Source: Ardenticatenales bacterium
GTDB taxonomy: Bacteria > Chloroflexota > Anaerolineae > Promineifilales > Promineifilaceae
Reading direction: 5' to 3'
Assembly: GCA_020634575.1 (NCBI GenBank)
Contig: JACKBM010000028.1
Span: 1-64,000 of the forward strand
Length of the DNA: 64,000 bases
In this document: positions 25,236 through 32,546 of the stretch, in pieces
How the letters are laid out: the number at the start of each line of letters is the position of its first letter
Position numbering within the stretch: position 1 is the first letter of the stretch
Made by a program: the position numbers and the translations under genes
Notes under the pieces: generated by a model
Databases searched by the model: none
The model's input: only the letters and a program-made list of their open reading frames with translations
Told to the model about the DNA's origin: nothing

Positions 25236-25673
25236 ATGCCAGAGAAATTCTCTGATCAACTTTTCAGTTTGCCAGTCGAAAACTGGGACAAAGGCGTCGC
25301 CCTGGTGAACCGGCTGTACGACGTGGCCGAGCAGGGCGCAGTCTATAGCGAACCGAGCGAGCACCACGGCCACACCATCATCACCGCCTCCGAAGTCAGT
25401 GTCGGGCTGGGCTTTGGCCATGGCTTTGGCGGCGGCAGCGGCGTGGCGCCGGCTGAGGGTGACGAGGAAGCGGCGAGCGTCGGTGAAGGGGCTGGCGGTG
25501 GTGGCGGCGGTGGCGGGGCGACGAGCAACCGGCCGGTCGCCGTCATCAGCATCAGCGAAGCCGGCGTCCGCGTCGAGCCAATCATCGACGTCACCAAAAT
25601 CGCCATCGCCGCCGCCACGGCCTTTGGCGCCATGGGCCTAATGCTCAACCGGATGAAAAAGCTGGCTGGCTGA
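25236..25673 (+). CDS. GerW/YtfJ-like protein
   Basis: A 145-residue protein of the GerW family (YtfJ in Bacillus, needed for spore germination). Typical features are TIITASEVSVGLGFGHGFGG, a Gly-rich stretch near residues 85-98, and VAVISISEAGVRVEPII at the end followed by a short hydrophobic helix. It follows the regulator and the 90-residue protein in one operon with an AGGAGAAAA ribosome site. Members occur widely in bacteria that do not form spores, so a sporulation role should not be assumed. Confidence 0.82.
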   Translation: MPEKFSDQLFSLPVENWDKGVALVNRLYDVAEQGAVYSEPSEHHGHTIITASEVSVGLGFGHGFGGGSGVAPAEGDEEAASVGEGAGGGGGGGGATSNRPVAVISISEAGVRVEPIIDVTKIAIAAATAFGAMGLMLNRMKKLAG

Positions 25674-25688
25674 GCAAGTTGCGAGGTC

Positions 25689-25708
25689 ATTCCTGCGAAA
25701 GCAGGAAT
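25689..25708. repeat. GAAA-tetraloop hairpin repeat (ATTCCTGCGAAAGCAGGAAT)
   Basis: A perfect 8-bp stem closed by a GAAA tetraloop follows the GerW operon by 16 bases. The same hairpin is a common dispersed repeat in many bacteria. There is no T tract, so a terminator role is uncertain. Confidence 0.6.
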
Positions 25709-25786
25709 CCGCCGGACGTCAATTCGCGGACGATCTAGAGACAATTTTGCCTGACTGGTGCCAGTAGTGCTTGTTACAATACTGGC

Positions 25787-26158
25787 TCAGACATGCTGAT
25801 CCACCAGGATCACATTTCCGTCCGGATCCTTCAGCACAAAGCTGGCGGGGCCAGTTGAGGTCTCATCTGCCTCGCTATCCAGCGCCAGGCCAGCGGCCTT
25901 GAGCTGCGCCTGCAATTCACGCACGTCGGTGTAGTCCGGCAGCGGCTGGCCTGCCTGGTCCCAACCGGGATTAAAGGTCAGGATATTGCCCTCGAACATT
26001 CCCTGAAACAGCCCCAACACATGGTCGCCGTTGTGCAGCATCAGGTAACCATACTCCGGGTTACCCCCGAAGACGGTGAAGCCCAACTTCTCATAAAATG
26101 CTTGCGAAGTGGCCAGATCCTTGACCGACAGACTGACAGAAAACGCGCCTAACTGCAT
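25787..26158 (-). CDS. VOC (glyoxalase/bleomycin resistance) family protein
   Basis: A 123-residue VOC protein. The N-terminal module has [20 protein letters not shown] and [19 protein letters not shown], the C-terminal one [17 protein letters not shown]. The first metal-ligand His of glyoxalase I is replaced by Ser in FSVSLSV and the final Glu by Val, so it is probably a binding protein or unusual isomerase rather than a classical metalloenzyme. The start at 26158 is preceded by CAGGAG; a longer reading up to 26434 would cross structured non-coding sequence. Confidence 0.85.
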   Translation of the reverse strand: MQLGAFSVSLSVKDLATSQAFYEKLGFTVFGGNPEYGYLMLHNGDHVLGLFQGMFEGNILTFNPGWDQAGQPLPDYTDVRELQAQLKAAGLALDSEADETSTGPASFVLKDPDGNVILVDQHV

Positions 26159-26280
26159 GGTAACACTCCTGGGTGAATGGTTTTTCTCACGACTAATGAA
26201 TATTAGCACGCATGTTCTATTTTTCCAACCGCAAAATTGTGCCGGAAATTGTGCGTCTCGAATGACCGAATGGGGTGGGT

Positions 26281-26471
26281 GCAACCCGACAGGTAGGGAT
26301 TCTCCTGTTGGGTTGCCGCCCGCCCCGTGGCGCACGCAGTGCGCCCACCACGTCAAACCACTTCCTGCTTTGGCTCTACTTCGAGCCTTGCCGGTGCCTG
26401 GGCGCGCTTCCGCGCGCCGGCGGCGGGGCGGCAACCTGTCGGGAGAGGCACCCTACAGGTTGCGCCCCGCC
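26281..26471. repeat. Four consecutive hairpins in a gene-free stretch
   Basis: In the 324-base gap 26159-26482 four stems occur: GCAACCCGACAGG with CCTGTTGGGTTGC (26281-26316), GTGGCGCAC with GTGCGCCCAC (26327-26348), a perfect 7-bp GGCGCGC/GCGCGCC with TTCC loop (26401-26418), and a 17-bp stem beginning GGCGGGGCGGCAACCTGT (26422-26471, one bulge). The first and last share the GCAACCTGT/GCAACCC theme of the window's palindromes. Nothing else was seen in the gap. Confidence 0.75.
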
Positions 26472-26482
26472 GCCCCGAAGCG

Positions 26483-27097
26483 CTACTCGTCCACCACCCC
26501 CGGATAGGTGGCATCACTCATGCCCAGCATCCCTTTCACAAATTGGATGTCGCCGATGTGGCGGTGGGAATGGGTGATCAGGTGTTGCAGGCGCCAGCGC
26601 GGCGTGAAGGGGTTGAAGGGGGAATTCTCATGGTGGATTTCCCGGCCGAATTCGTCGAAATCCTCGCTCACCCCGGCCAGATAGGCGCTGGTCTCGGCCA
26701 TAAGCCCCGCGTGGTAGCGCTGCAGCCAGCCCTTACCGGCCGGTAGCCCATCCACCTGGGCATCCGTGTAGCCAGTGCCGTTGGCCCAGCCGTTATAGCC
26801 CGTGCCGGACGGATCAAAGCCGGTTTCCTCAACCAGCCCCAGCCGGTGCCAGGCATCCTCAGCCTGCGGCTGCCCCAGGATGAGATGGTTCAGGTCCCGC
26901 TCCCAGGAGCGCAAGATATGAAAAACAAGATAGCTGATCGGGTTGAGATGCGGCCCCGGCCGTTGCCCCACCTGCGCATCGGTCAGCGGCGCAATCTCCC
27001 GCGCCAACCGCTCACTCATCTCCTCGATCAGCTCCTGGTAAATCTCCCGCTCAATATGCGCCCGTTCCCAACTCACCTTATTCCGAATCGTCGCCAT
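26483..27097 (-). CDS. DinB-family protein
   Basis: A 204-residue DinB-superfamily protein, longer than the one at 19478. A metal site is suggested by YLVFHILRSWERDLN in the middle and the C-terminal LQHLITHSHRHIGDIQFVKG segment, in which a His pair matches the family position. The rest is helical. The start follows AAAGGAGCAACAGG. The reaction is unknown. Confidence 0.82.
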   Translation of the reverse strand: MATIRNKVSWERAHIEREIYQELIEEMSERLAREIAPLTDAQVGQRPGPHLNPISYLVFHILRSWERDLNHLILGQPQAEDAWHRLGLVEETGFDPSGTGYNGWANGTGYTDAQVDGLPAGKGWLQRYHAGLMAETSAYLAGVSEDFDEFGREIHHENSPFNPFTPRWRLQHLITHSHRHIGDIQFVKGMLGMSDATYPGVVDE

Positions 27098-27143
27098 CCT
27101 GTTGCTCCTTTGCCAATGCTTTTTCGAGTTGTTGGTTGCTGTT

Positions 27144-27264
27144 TTGGCCACGGATTGGCACGGATTTGTCACGGATTCATTTTTTGTAAGAAGTGACTGC
27201 GGGCAGCCGCATTGCTCGATCCAAAAAAGAAATCCGTGTTTAATCCGTGCTAATCTGTGGCCAA
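27144..27264. repeat. CACGGATTAA-type inverted element, copy 3
   Basis: TTGGCCACGGATT, GGCACGGATTT and GTCACGGATTCA on the left mirror AAATCCGTGTTT, AATCCGTGC and TAATCTGTGGCCAA on the right, so the ends are exact inverted GGCCA. The centre is about 45 bases of unique sequence. The copy fills the gap between the DinB gene and the oxidoreductase gene. Confidence 0.85.
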
Positions 27265-27269
27265 CTCCC

Positions 27270-28346
27270 CTAATAGTCGGTCAGGGGAACGCGCCGGCCG
27301 GTGGCGTTGGCGGCGAGGGCGGCGGCGATGAGGCGTTGGACCTGGTAGCCGTCGTGGAAATTGGGCGTGACCGGCCGGTTAGCCAGAATACCCTCCACAA
27401 ACAGCCGCGGCCCCGCCGCCTGCGTGAGATACGGGTTCATGGGCTCATTGTTCGTCAACCCGTTTCGCAGCACCGCCGGTACCACAAGCTCCTGAAACCT
27501 CTCCTCACCAACTCGCGCCCCTTGGATGCTCACACCCGCATCCTGCCCGGCAAAATATTGGCGCGCCTCCAACCGGCCCGCATCGCCCCATAACGACACG
27601 CCCAGTTCCAGCCAACGACCCGCCTGGTAAGCCAACGTGCTCACCCGCACCGTTCCCCGCGCCCCGGACTCATAAATCAGATTGACCGTGGCATCGTCAT
27701 TACTGGGCGCCTGCTCAGTTGTCTGGCGCAAAACGGCCAGTTCCGCGCTGAGCGCTTCGACCTCGCCGCCATACCAACGGGCAAAATCAAACATATGGGC
27801 GCCCAGGTCGCTAACCACCCCATTGGCCCGCTGGCTATTCGTGCGCCAGCTCTCACCCCCCAGCAGACCAAAGCCGCCGATAAAGCGGAACTCCGCATAA
27901 CGCAACCGGCCGACATACCCTTCATCTAGCAGTTGTCGCAGGTAGCGGAAATGGGGCTGCCAGCGCCAGGTAAACAGGACCATGTGGACAATATCACGCG
28001 CGGCCGCAGCCTCGTACATCGCCCGGGCATCGCCAACCGTCAACGCCAGCGGCTTCTCGCACAGAACATGCAGCCCCTTATCCAGCGCCGCCATTGTCAT
28101 CTCATGATGGAGATCATCCGGCGTGGCCACCACCACCGCATCCAGCGCCGCCTCAGCCAACATCGCCCGATAATCAGTATAGACGCCAGCGATCCCGTGC
28201 CGCCCCGCCACTTCACTCGCCCTGGCTCCGTCCCGGCCACATAGCGCCACGACCTCTGCGCCAGAGTGGCTCGCCAGGCTCGCCAAAAACATCGTCTCCG
28301 TCCACCCACTCGTCCCAATCACACCTATCCGCACGCTCGCCATCAT
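27270..28346 (-). CDS. Gfo/Idh/MocA-family oxidoreductase
   Basis: A 358-residue NAD(P)-dependent sugar or polyol dehydrogenase. The N-terminal Rossmann fold begins VRIGVIGTSGWTETMFLASL and contains VVVATPDDLHHEMTMAAL and the diagnostic HVLCEKPLALTVGDAR, in which Lys is catalytic. The C-terminal beta-sheet domain has VVSDLGAHMFDFARW with the conserved His. The substrate cannot be told. Two adjacent Met codons (28346 and 28343) are possible starts, preceded by GGATGGTGA. It lies between two inverted elements and may be read alone. Confidence 0.88.
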   Translation of the reverse strand: MMASVRIGVIGTSGWTETMFLASLASHSGAEVVALCGRDGARASEVAGRHGIAGVYTDYRAMLAEAALDAVVVATPDDLHHEMTMAALDKGLHVLCEKPLALTVGDARAMYEAAAARDIVHMVLFTWRWQPHFRYLRQLLDEGYVGRLRYAEFRFIGGFGLLGGESWRTNSQRANGVVSDLGAHMFDFARWYGGEVEALSAELAVLRQTTEQAPSNDDATVNLIYESGARGTVRVSTLAYQAGRWLELGVSLWGDAGRLEARQYFAGQDAGVSIQGARVGEERFQELVVPAVLRNGLTNNEPMNPYLTQAAGPRLFVEGILANRPVTPNFHDGYQVQRLIAAALAANATGRRVPLTDY

Positions 28347-28360
28347 TTCACCATCCAGAG

Positions 28361-28498
28361 TTTTTTTGCCACGGATTAACACAGATTAACTCGGATTTTC
28401 TTGTGTGAATTCACATCGAACGGAAGTCACAGACCAAATCAAAAAAAATCCGTGCCAGCTTGTGCTGAGCGAAGCGAAGTATGCCAATCCGTGGCCAT
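28361..28498. repeat. CACGGATTAA-type inverted element, copy 4 (with insert)
   Basis: The left arm GCCACGGATTAACACAGATT and the right arm AATCCGTG...CCAATCCGTGGCC enclose about 55 unique bases. The right arm is split by a segment containing GTGCTGAGCGAAGCGAAG, itself a known kind of dispersed repeat, so this copy has been invaded. Confidence 0.8.
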
Positions 28499-28505
28499 GT
28501 TCTTA

Positions 28506-29177
28506 TTACTCGTCGCCCGGGACGCCATAGCTGGGGGCAGCGGTCGGGTTGTCGGCGCGGAGGATATAGTCGGCCATTTGCGGCTGATACACAGCCCAGA
28601 CGCGGCCAAGCTCAGCCACCGGCGCCTCATGCCAATCCACCCGCAGATCCACAATCGGCCACGGCTGAGTATGGCAGACAACCAGCGCCGCCGAATGGAC
28701 CGGCCCCGCCTCGCCCCCTGCGGCCAGCCCAGCCGCCAGTGCCGCCAGTAACCGCTCCGCCAGATGACCGCTGCTGGCCGCAAAGGCGGTTGTCATCGCC
28801 GCCGGCACCTCCTCATGCGCCAGCAAATTGCCGGCCGCCACACAATCAACCCCAGCTGCCGTTGCATGCACACCCAGCGCGTTGGCGCCGGAGTAGTGGG
28901 CGCTGTTCCCGGCCCGATCCAGCAAGGCTAACTGCCGGTACGCCGGGTACGGTTCGATGGTTAACAGGTGGGCCAGGCCGTCCGCCGCGCTGGCGCCCCG
29001 CCCCATCTCCTCCAGCCCCAGCGGTCCCAGCGCCGGATTGGTTACATTCTGCGTCAACACCACGCCGCTACCGGCCCGGACCCAGAGACAGCGCGCCCCC
29101 ACTGCCGGGCTGGACGTCGTGATGACGCCGCCCACCATCCCCGTCTCGGCGCAGCGGCCGGCCAATGAAAATGTCAT
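28506..29177 (-). CDS. DUF1028-family protein (Ntn-hydrolase fold)
   Basis: A 223-residue protein beginning MTFSLAGRCAETGMVGGVI, followed by SSPAVGARCLWVRAGSGVV, NPALGPLGLEEMGRG and AAGNLLAHEEVPAAM, the hallmark segments of DUF1028. The family has an N-terminal nucleophile hydrolase fold; after Met removal the Thr or Ser at residue 2 or 4 could act. Its reaction is unproven, though it often sits next to RidA proteins as here: the RidA gene overlaps its start by four bases. The pair is presumably involved in clearing a reactive amine or imine metabolite. Confidence 0.88.
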   Translation of the reverse strand: MTFSLAGRCAETGMVGGVITTSSPAVGARCLWVRAGSGVVLTQNVTNPALGPLGLEEMGRGASAADGLAHLLTIEPYPAYRQLALLDRAGNSAHYSGANALGVHATAAGVDCVAAGNLLAHEEVPAAMTTAFAASSGHLAERLLAALAAGLAAGGEAGPVHSAALVVCHTQPWPIVDLRVDWHEAPVAELGRVWAVYQPQMADYILRADNPTAAPSYGVPGDE

Positions 29178-29593
29178 GGCATCTCCTCCGCCGGGATCAC
29201 CGCCTCGATGTCGATCTCCATCAGATACTCCGGCTTGGCCAGACCGCTGACAATAAGGCCCGTCGAAACCGGGTAAACCCCTTTCAGCCAGCGCCCCACC
29301 ACCTGGTACACCGGCTCCCGATAAGCCCGGTCGGTAATGTAGATCGTCACCTTACAGATATGGGCCAATTTCGAACCCGCCTCTTCCAGCAAGATCTGGG
29401 CACAGCGCATCGCATTCTCAGCCTGCGCCGCGGCGTCGCCAATGCCGACGATATTGCCGTCCAGGTCCATTGCCGTCTGCCCACGCAGAAAAATGCGGTT
29501 ACCAGCGATCACCGCCATGGACAGGTCGTTATCCAGACTCTGCTCCGGATACGCGTCCTTCGTATTAAATTTCCGCAATCGAATATGAGCCAT
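29174..29593 (-). CDS. RidA family protein (reactive imine deaminase-like)
   Basis: A 139-residue member of the YjgF/YER057c/UK114 family. RidA hydrolyses enamine/imine intermediates made by PLP enzymes. It has IAGNRIFLRGQTAMDLDGN, AAAQAENAMRCAQILLEEAG and HICKVTIYITDRAYREP; the catalytic Arg in the C-terminal strand of true RidA (an R-x-R-type segment) is not obvious here, because the end reads YLMEIDIEAVI. It may be one of the Rid subfamilies without proven deaminase activity. The start follows GGAGGAAAG and the stop overlaps DUF1028. Confidence 0.85.
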   Translation of the reverse strand: MAHIRLRKFNTKDAYPEQSLDNDLSMAVIAGNRIFLRGQTAMDLDGNIVGIGDAAAQAENAMRCAQILLEEAGSKLAHICKVTIYITDRAYREPVYQVVGRWLKGVYPVSTGLIVSGLAKPEYLMEIDIEAVIPAEEMP

Positions 29594-29611
29594 CTTTCCT
29601 CCGGGTGAAGA

Positions 29612-29759
29612 GTGGCCACGGATTAGCACGGATTCCACACGGATTTTTTCATTTGGTCAGGCGATAGTTGTTCACCATGGCTGTTGAACCACAAAAAGAA
29701 TCCGTGATAAATCTGTGTTAATCCGTGGCCAAAGTTCTGTGCTAATCCGTGGCCAAAGT
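29612..29759. repeat. CACGGATTAA-type inverted element, copy 5
   Basis: Begins GTGGCCACGGATTAGCACGG and ends with two repeats of TAATCCGTGGCCAAAGT, separated by about 50 unique bases. The rightmost repeat supplies the last codons and stop (ACG-GAT-TAG) of the HpaB-type gene. Positions 29638 and 29741 mark the inner limits of the arms. Confidence 0.85.
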
Positions 29760-31199
29760 CCTCTCCGACAAATCGGCGGCGCGGCGGACGAAGTCCAGGG
29801 GGCCGTCGAAGTCGAAGTTACGATAAACTGCCGCCATGTTGGCAAAGGGCGGCGATTGGGCGAACAGGGCGAAGGTGAGCCGGTGGCCGGCGTAGTCTGA
29901 ATTGAGCAGGTCGCGGGCGAAGGCCAGCAGTTTGCGCCGGTCGTCGGCCAGCCAATCGTCGTTCAGGGTGTAGAACTTGTCCAGCCACGGCTTTGTCTCG
30001 GGGTCGGCAAAGGCTGCCGCATCCGGCGTCACGCAAACCTGGCCGCCGCACAGCTCCCGGGTCAGATGGACCATCGCCGGCAGGTTGGTCAGGGCGTGGA
30101 CCCGGCCGGCGAACAGCAGCGACTGGTTCGGCATCAGCAGGCCGCCCGGGCTCTCCTCGGCCAGGGTAATGGCCGCCGTCAGATGCGCGCGAATCCCTTC
30201 GCGGTAAACCGCCAGCGTCCCGAGTTTCTCCTGGACAGCCTGCAGTTTATCCAGGCCTGTCTGCTTCAGGTTGTGCAAGGCGGCGCCAATCAGCATGTCG
30301 GCATAGACCAGAATGCGTTGGGTGTAGGGAAAAGCGCTGTAACGGTGCAACGTCGCCCGAATGTAGCTGGCGGCAGCCGTGTGCCGGTAGAACAGCACGT
30401 TTTCCCAGGGTATTTCCACGTCATCAAAGATGATGAGCGTATCAACCTCATCAAATTTGTTGGCGAGGGGATAGTCTGCCGCCGGCGCCCGACCGGCAAA
30501 GCCGGTGCGACAAATGTGCCGGATGCCCGGCGCCCCCATCTCGGCGATGAAGCCCACGGCATAATCGGACAGCTCAGCGTTGCCCCAGTTGGCGATGGTC
30601 GGCTTCACAAACGCCTGGTTGGCGTAAGCCGCCGCCGTCTCAAACTTCGCCCCGCGCACCACAATACCCCGATCCGTCTCCCGGACAACATGTAGCAGCA
30701 TATCGGGGTCCTGATCCTGGGGGCGCTTGGAGCGATCCCCTTTGGGATCGGTGTTGGCGGAGACATGAAACGGGTCGGCGACGAGCGCTTTGGTCACATG
30801 GGCGCGAATATTGGCGCTAAAACGGGGATCGACGCTGTTCAACATCTCCTGGCCGTCGTAAAGCGACCAGACCTCACCGATCGTCTCATCCCCGACCCGG
30901 GTGACAACGCCATTGACAGCGTTCATCACCGCGTTGACGCCATTAAATTTGTCCCACCAGTCGGCCTGAGTACGAGGCGGTTTGTAGAACATGGCGTTGG
31001 TCTCACCATTGGCTTCGTCCTGGTAAGTCAATAGCGCCTGGTGGGCCGGCTCATGTTGCATGTCGTACATGCGCGCGCGCAGATCGACCAATGGCTTGAA
31101 GGCCGGATGGCTGGGCACGTCCGCCACCTTTTCCCCATTGATCCAGACCTGCCGCCCATCCCGGATTGATTCGATATACTCTGCCCCTGTACGGATCAT
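29742..31199 (-). CDS. HpaB-type flavin-dependent monooxygenase
   Basis: A 485-residue protein of the 4-hydroxyphenylacetate 3-monooxygenase large-subunit family, which uses reduced FAD from a separate reductase to hydroxylate phenols. Family segments include RTGAEYIESIRDGRQVWING, HPAFKPL, DMLLHVVRETDRGIVVRGAKF, PWENVLFYRH and the C-terminal DFVRRAADLSE. It has no iron-sulfur Cys set, so it is not 4-hydroxybutyryl-CoA dehydratase. No reductase partner (HpaC) is in the window. The start follows AGGAGAGGCAAT. Its end is inside a repeat element. Confidence 0.87.
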   Translation of the reverse strand: MIRTGAEYIESIRDGRQVWINGEKVADVPSHPAFKPLVDLRARMYDMQHEPAHQALLTYQDEANGETNAMFYKPPRTQADWWDKFNGVNAVMNAVNGVVTRVGDETIGEVWSLYDGQEMLNSVDPRFSANIRAHVTKALVADPFHVSANTDPKGDRSKRPQDQDPDMLLHVVRETDRGIVVRGAKFETAAAYANQAFVKPTIANWGNAELSDYAVGFIAEMGAPGIRHICRTGFAGRAPAADYPLANKFDEVDTLIIFDDVEIPWENVLFYRHTAAASYIRATLHRYSAFPYTQRILVYADMLIGAALHNLKQTGLDKLQAVQEKLGTLAVYREGIRAHLTAAITLAEESPGGLLMPNQSLLFAGRVHALTNLPAMVHLTRELCGGQVCVTPDAAAFADPETKPWLDKFYTLNDDWLADDRRKLLAFARDLLNSDYAGHRLTFALFAQSPPFANMAAVYRNFDFDGPLDFVRRAADLSERTLATD

Positions 31200-31288
31200 A
31201 TTGCCTCTCCTGTTCGTTGCCAGCCATAGCCGCCGGACCATTTGTTAAGCATCAGTGCCGCCCAAGGATAACCCAAACCAGCAAGGGG

Positions 31289-31389
31289 TAACAGCGAACA
31301 TCGTCATCACCAATTTTGATGATGAGTGACTGAGGCTGATGGTGACAGTTGACAGCGGTTAGTTCTGATAGCCCCTGTTAACCTTAGGT
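31289..31389 (+). promoter_or_regulatory. Possible structured leader of the alanine-dehydrogenase-like gene
   Basis: In the 204-base divergent gap, AAGGGGTAACAG (from about 31294) can pair with CTGTTAACCTT just upstream of the ribosome site, enclosing a second small stem (CATCA/TGATG around TTTT). The closing stem could affect access to the GGAGGT site at about 31391. No known riboswitch consensus is recognised. Confidence 0.3.
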
Positions 31390-31403
31390 GCGGAGGTAAA
31401 GAG

Positions 31404-32546
31404 ATGACAACAATAGGCATTCCTCGTGAAGTGCGTGATTTGGAAATGCGGGTGGGGCTGTCACCGGCCGGTGTCCTCAGCCTGACCCAGGCGGGTCACA
31501 CCGTCATCATCGAGCACAACGCCGGCCGCGGCGCCGGCTTTAGTGACGAAAGCTATCAGGAAGTGGGCGCCCAGGTGCTCTATTCGGCGGCTGAAGTCTA
31601 TGGGCGGGCCGATATCATCGCCAAAATCGCCCGGCTGACCGAGAAAGAGTATCCGCTGCTCCGGCCAGGGCAGACGATTTTCTCCTTCCTGCACCTGGCG
31701 GTGGCTTCGCCGGACTTGCTGCAGATCCTGGAGGAAAAGCAAATTACCGCGATTGCCTATGAAATGGTTGCTGCCCCGGACGGGCACCGGCCGGTCCTCC
31801 ACCCCGCCAGCGAAATCGCCGGCCGGATGGCGCCGCTCATTGCCGGCCATCTGCTGCGCAGCGACCTCCAACTCCCCGGCCACGAGGGGCTGGGCATCCT
31901 CCTGGGCGGCATTCCCGGCGTGCCGGCGGCAGCCGTCGTCATCCTGGGTGGCGGCACGCTCGGCGCCAACGCCGCCCGCAGCTTCCTTGGCCTGGGCACC
32001 GAAGTGACCTTGCTGGACCACAACCTGCGCCTGCTGCAACAGTTGGATGAGAAAATGGACGGCCGGCTCAACACGATGTACGCCAATCCGCACAACATCC
32101 GCCGCGCTGCCCTCTTTGCCGATGTCCTGATCTGTGCCATTTCGGCGCCCGGTAACCGGATTCCCATCCTGATTGGCCAGGACGTGGTCCGCCAGATGCG
32201 CAACGGCAGCGTCATCATCGACTACACCATCGACGATGGCGGCTGCGTCGCCACCAGCCGGCCGACATCGTTGCGCGACCCGGCTTACGTGGCCGAAGGG
32301 GTAGTGCATTATTGCGTGCCGAATATGACGGCCGGCTATGCCCGCACCACCAGCTACGCCATCACCAACGCCGCCCTGCCCTACCTGCTCAAGGTGGCGG
32401 ATGAAGGACTGGGCGCCGCCTGCGGTCATTACTCAGAACTGGGCGCCGGCCTTAACTTGCTGAATGGCGATCTGGTCCATGCCGGCCTGGCGGCTGCCCT
32501 CGGCCGGACGCCAGCCAACCTTGGGAACACGGAGGCAGCGGCATGA
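31404..32546 (+). CDS. Alanine dehydrogenase/PNT-family protein lacking the catalytic Lys
   Basis: A 380-residue protein of the alanine dehydrogenase family. It has the substrate Arg in EMRVGLSPAG, the catalytic His in FSFLHLAVA, the NAD loop VVILGGGTLGANAARSFLG and the Asp in IIDYTIDDGGC. The catalytic Lys, second Lys of VKVKEP in known enzymes (Lys75 in M. tuberculosis), is Ala here: the segment reads IIAKIARLTEKEY. It may thus have another reaction, though nearby Lys residues could substitute. The start follows GGAGG. It overlaps the CoA-transferase start by four bases, so the two probably share a pathway. Confidence 0.83.
   Translation: MTTIGIPREVRDLEMRVGLSPAGVLSLTQAGHTVIIEHNAGRGAGFSDESYQEVGAQVLYSAAEVYGRADIIAKIARLTEKEYPLLRPGQTIFSFLHLAVASPDLLQILEEKQITAIAYEMVAAPDGHRPVLHPASEIAGRMAPLIAGHLLRSDLQLPGHEGLGILLGGIPGVPAAAVVILGGGTLGANAARSFLGLGTEVTLLDHNLRLLQQLDEKMDGRLNTMYANPHNIRRAALFADVLICAISAPGNRIPILIGQDVVRQMRNGSVIIDYTIDDGGCVATSRPTSLRDPAYVAEGVVHYCVPNMTAGYARTTSYAITNAALPYLLKVADEGLGAACGHYSELGAGLNLLNGDLVHAGLAAALGRTPANLGNTEAAA

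Noticed and set aside
25236..25673. Evidence that the organism forms spores (GerW-like protein)
   Set aside because: GerW homologues are widespread in bacteria that do not sporulate, and no other spore gene is in the window.
25772..25780. Extended -10 box TGTTACAAT on the plus strand
   Set aside because: No gene or RNA element follows on that strand; the next gene is on the minus strand.
25787..26434. Extended VOC protein of 215 residues
   Set aside because: The extra N-terminus is basic, without structure, and runs through the hairpin cluster; ATG at 26158 has a good ribosome site.
27144..29759. Insertion sequence
   Set aside because: Inverted ends are present but there is no transposase frame and the centres differ; kept only as repeat elements.
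29742..31199. 4-hydroxybutyryl-CoA dehydratase, suggested by the CoA-transferase nearby
   Set aside because: The family is shared, but the Cys residues for the iron-sulfur cluster are absent.
31461..32429. Long antisense reading frame (about 322 codons) opposite the alanine-dehydrogenase-like gene
   Set aside because: Shadow frame of a GC-rich gene; it has no family motifs and no ribosome site. The same holds for those at 21205-22074, 24421-25140 and 1061-1666.
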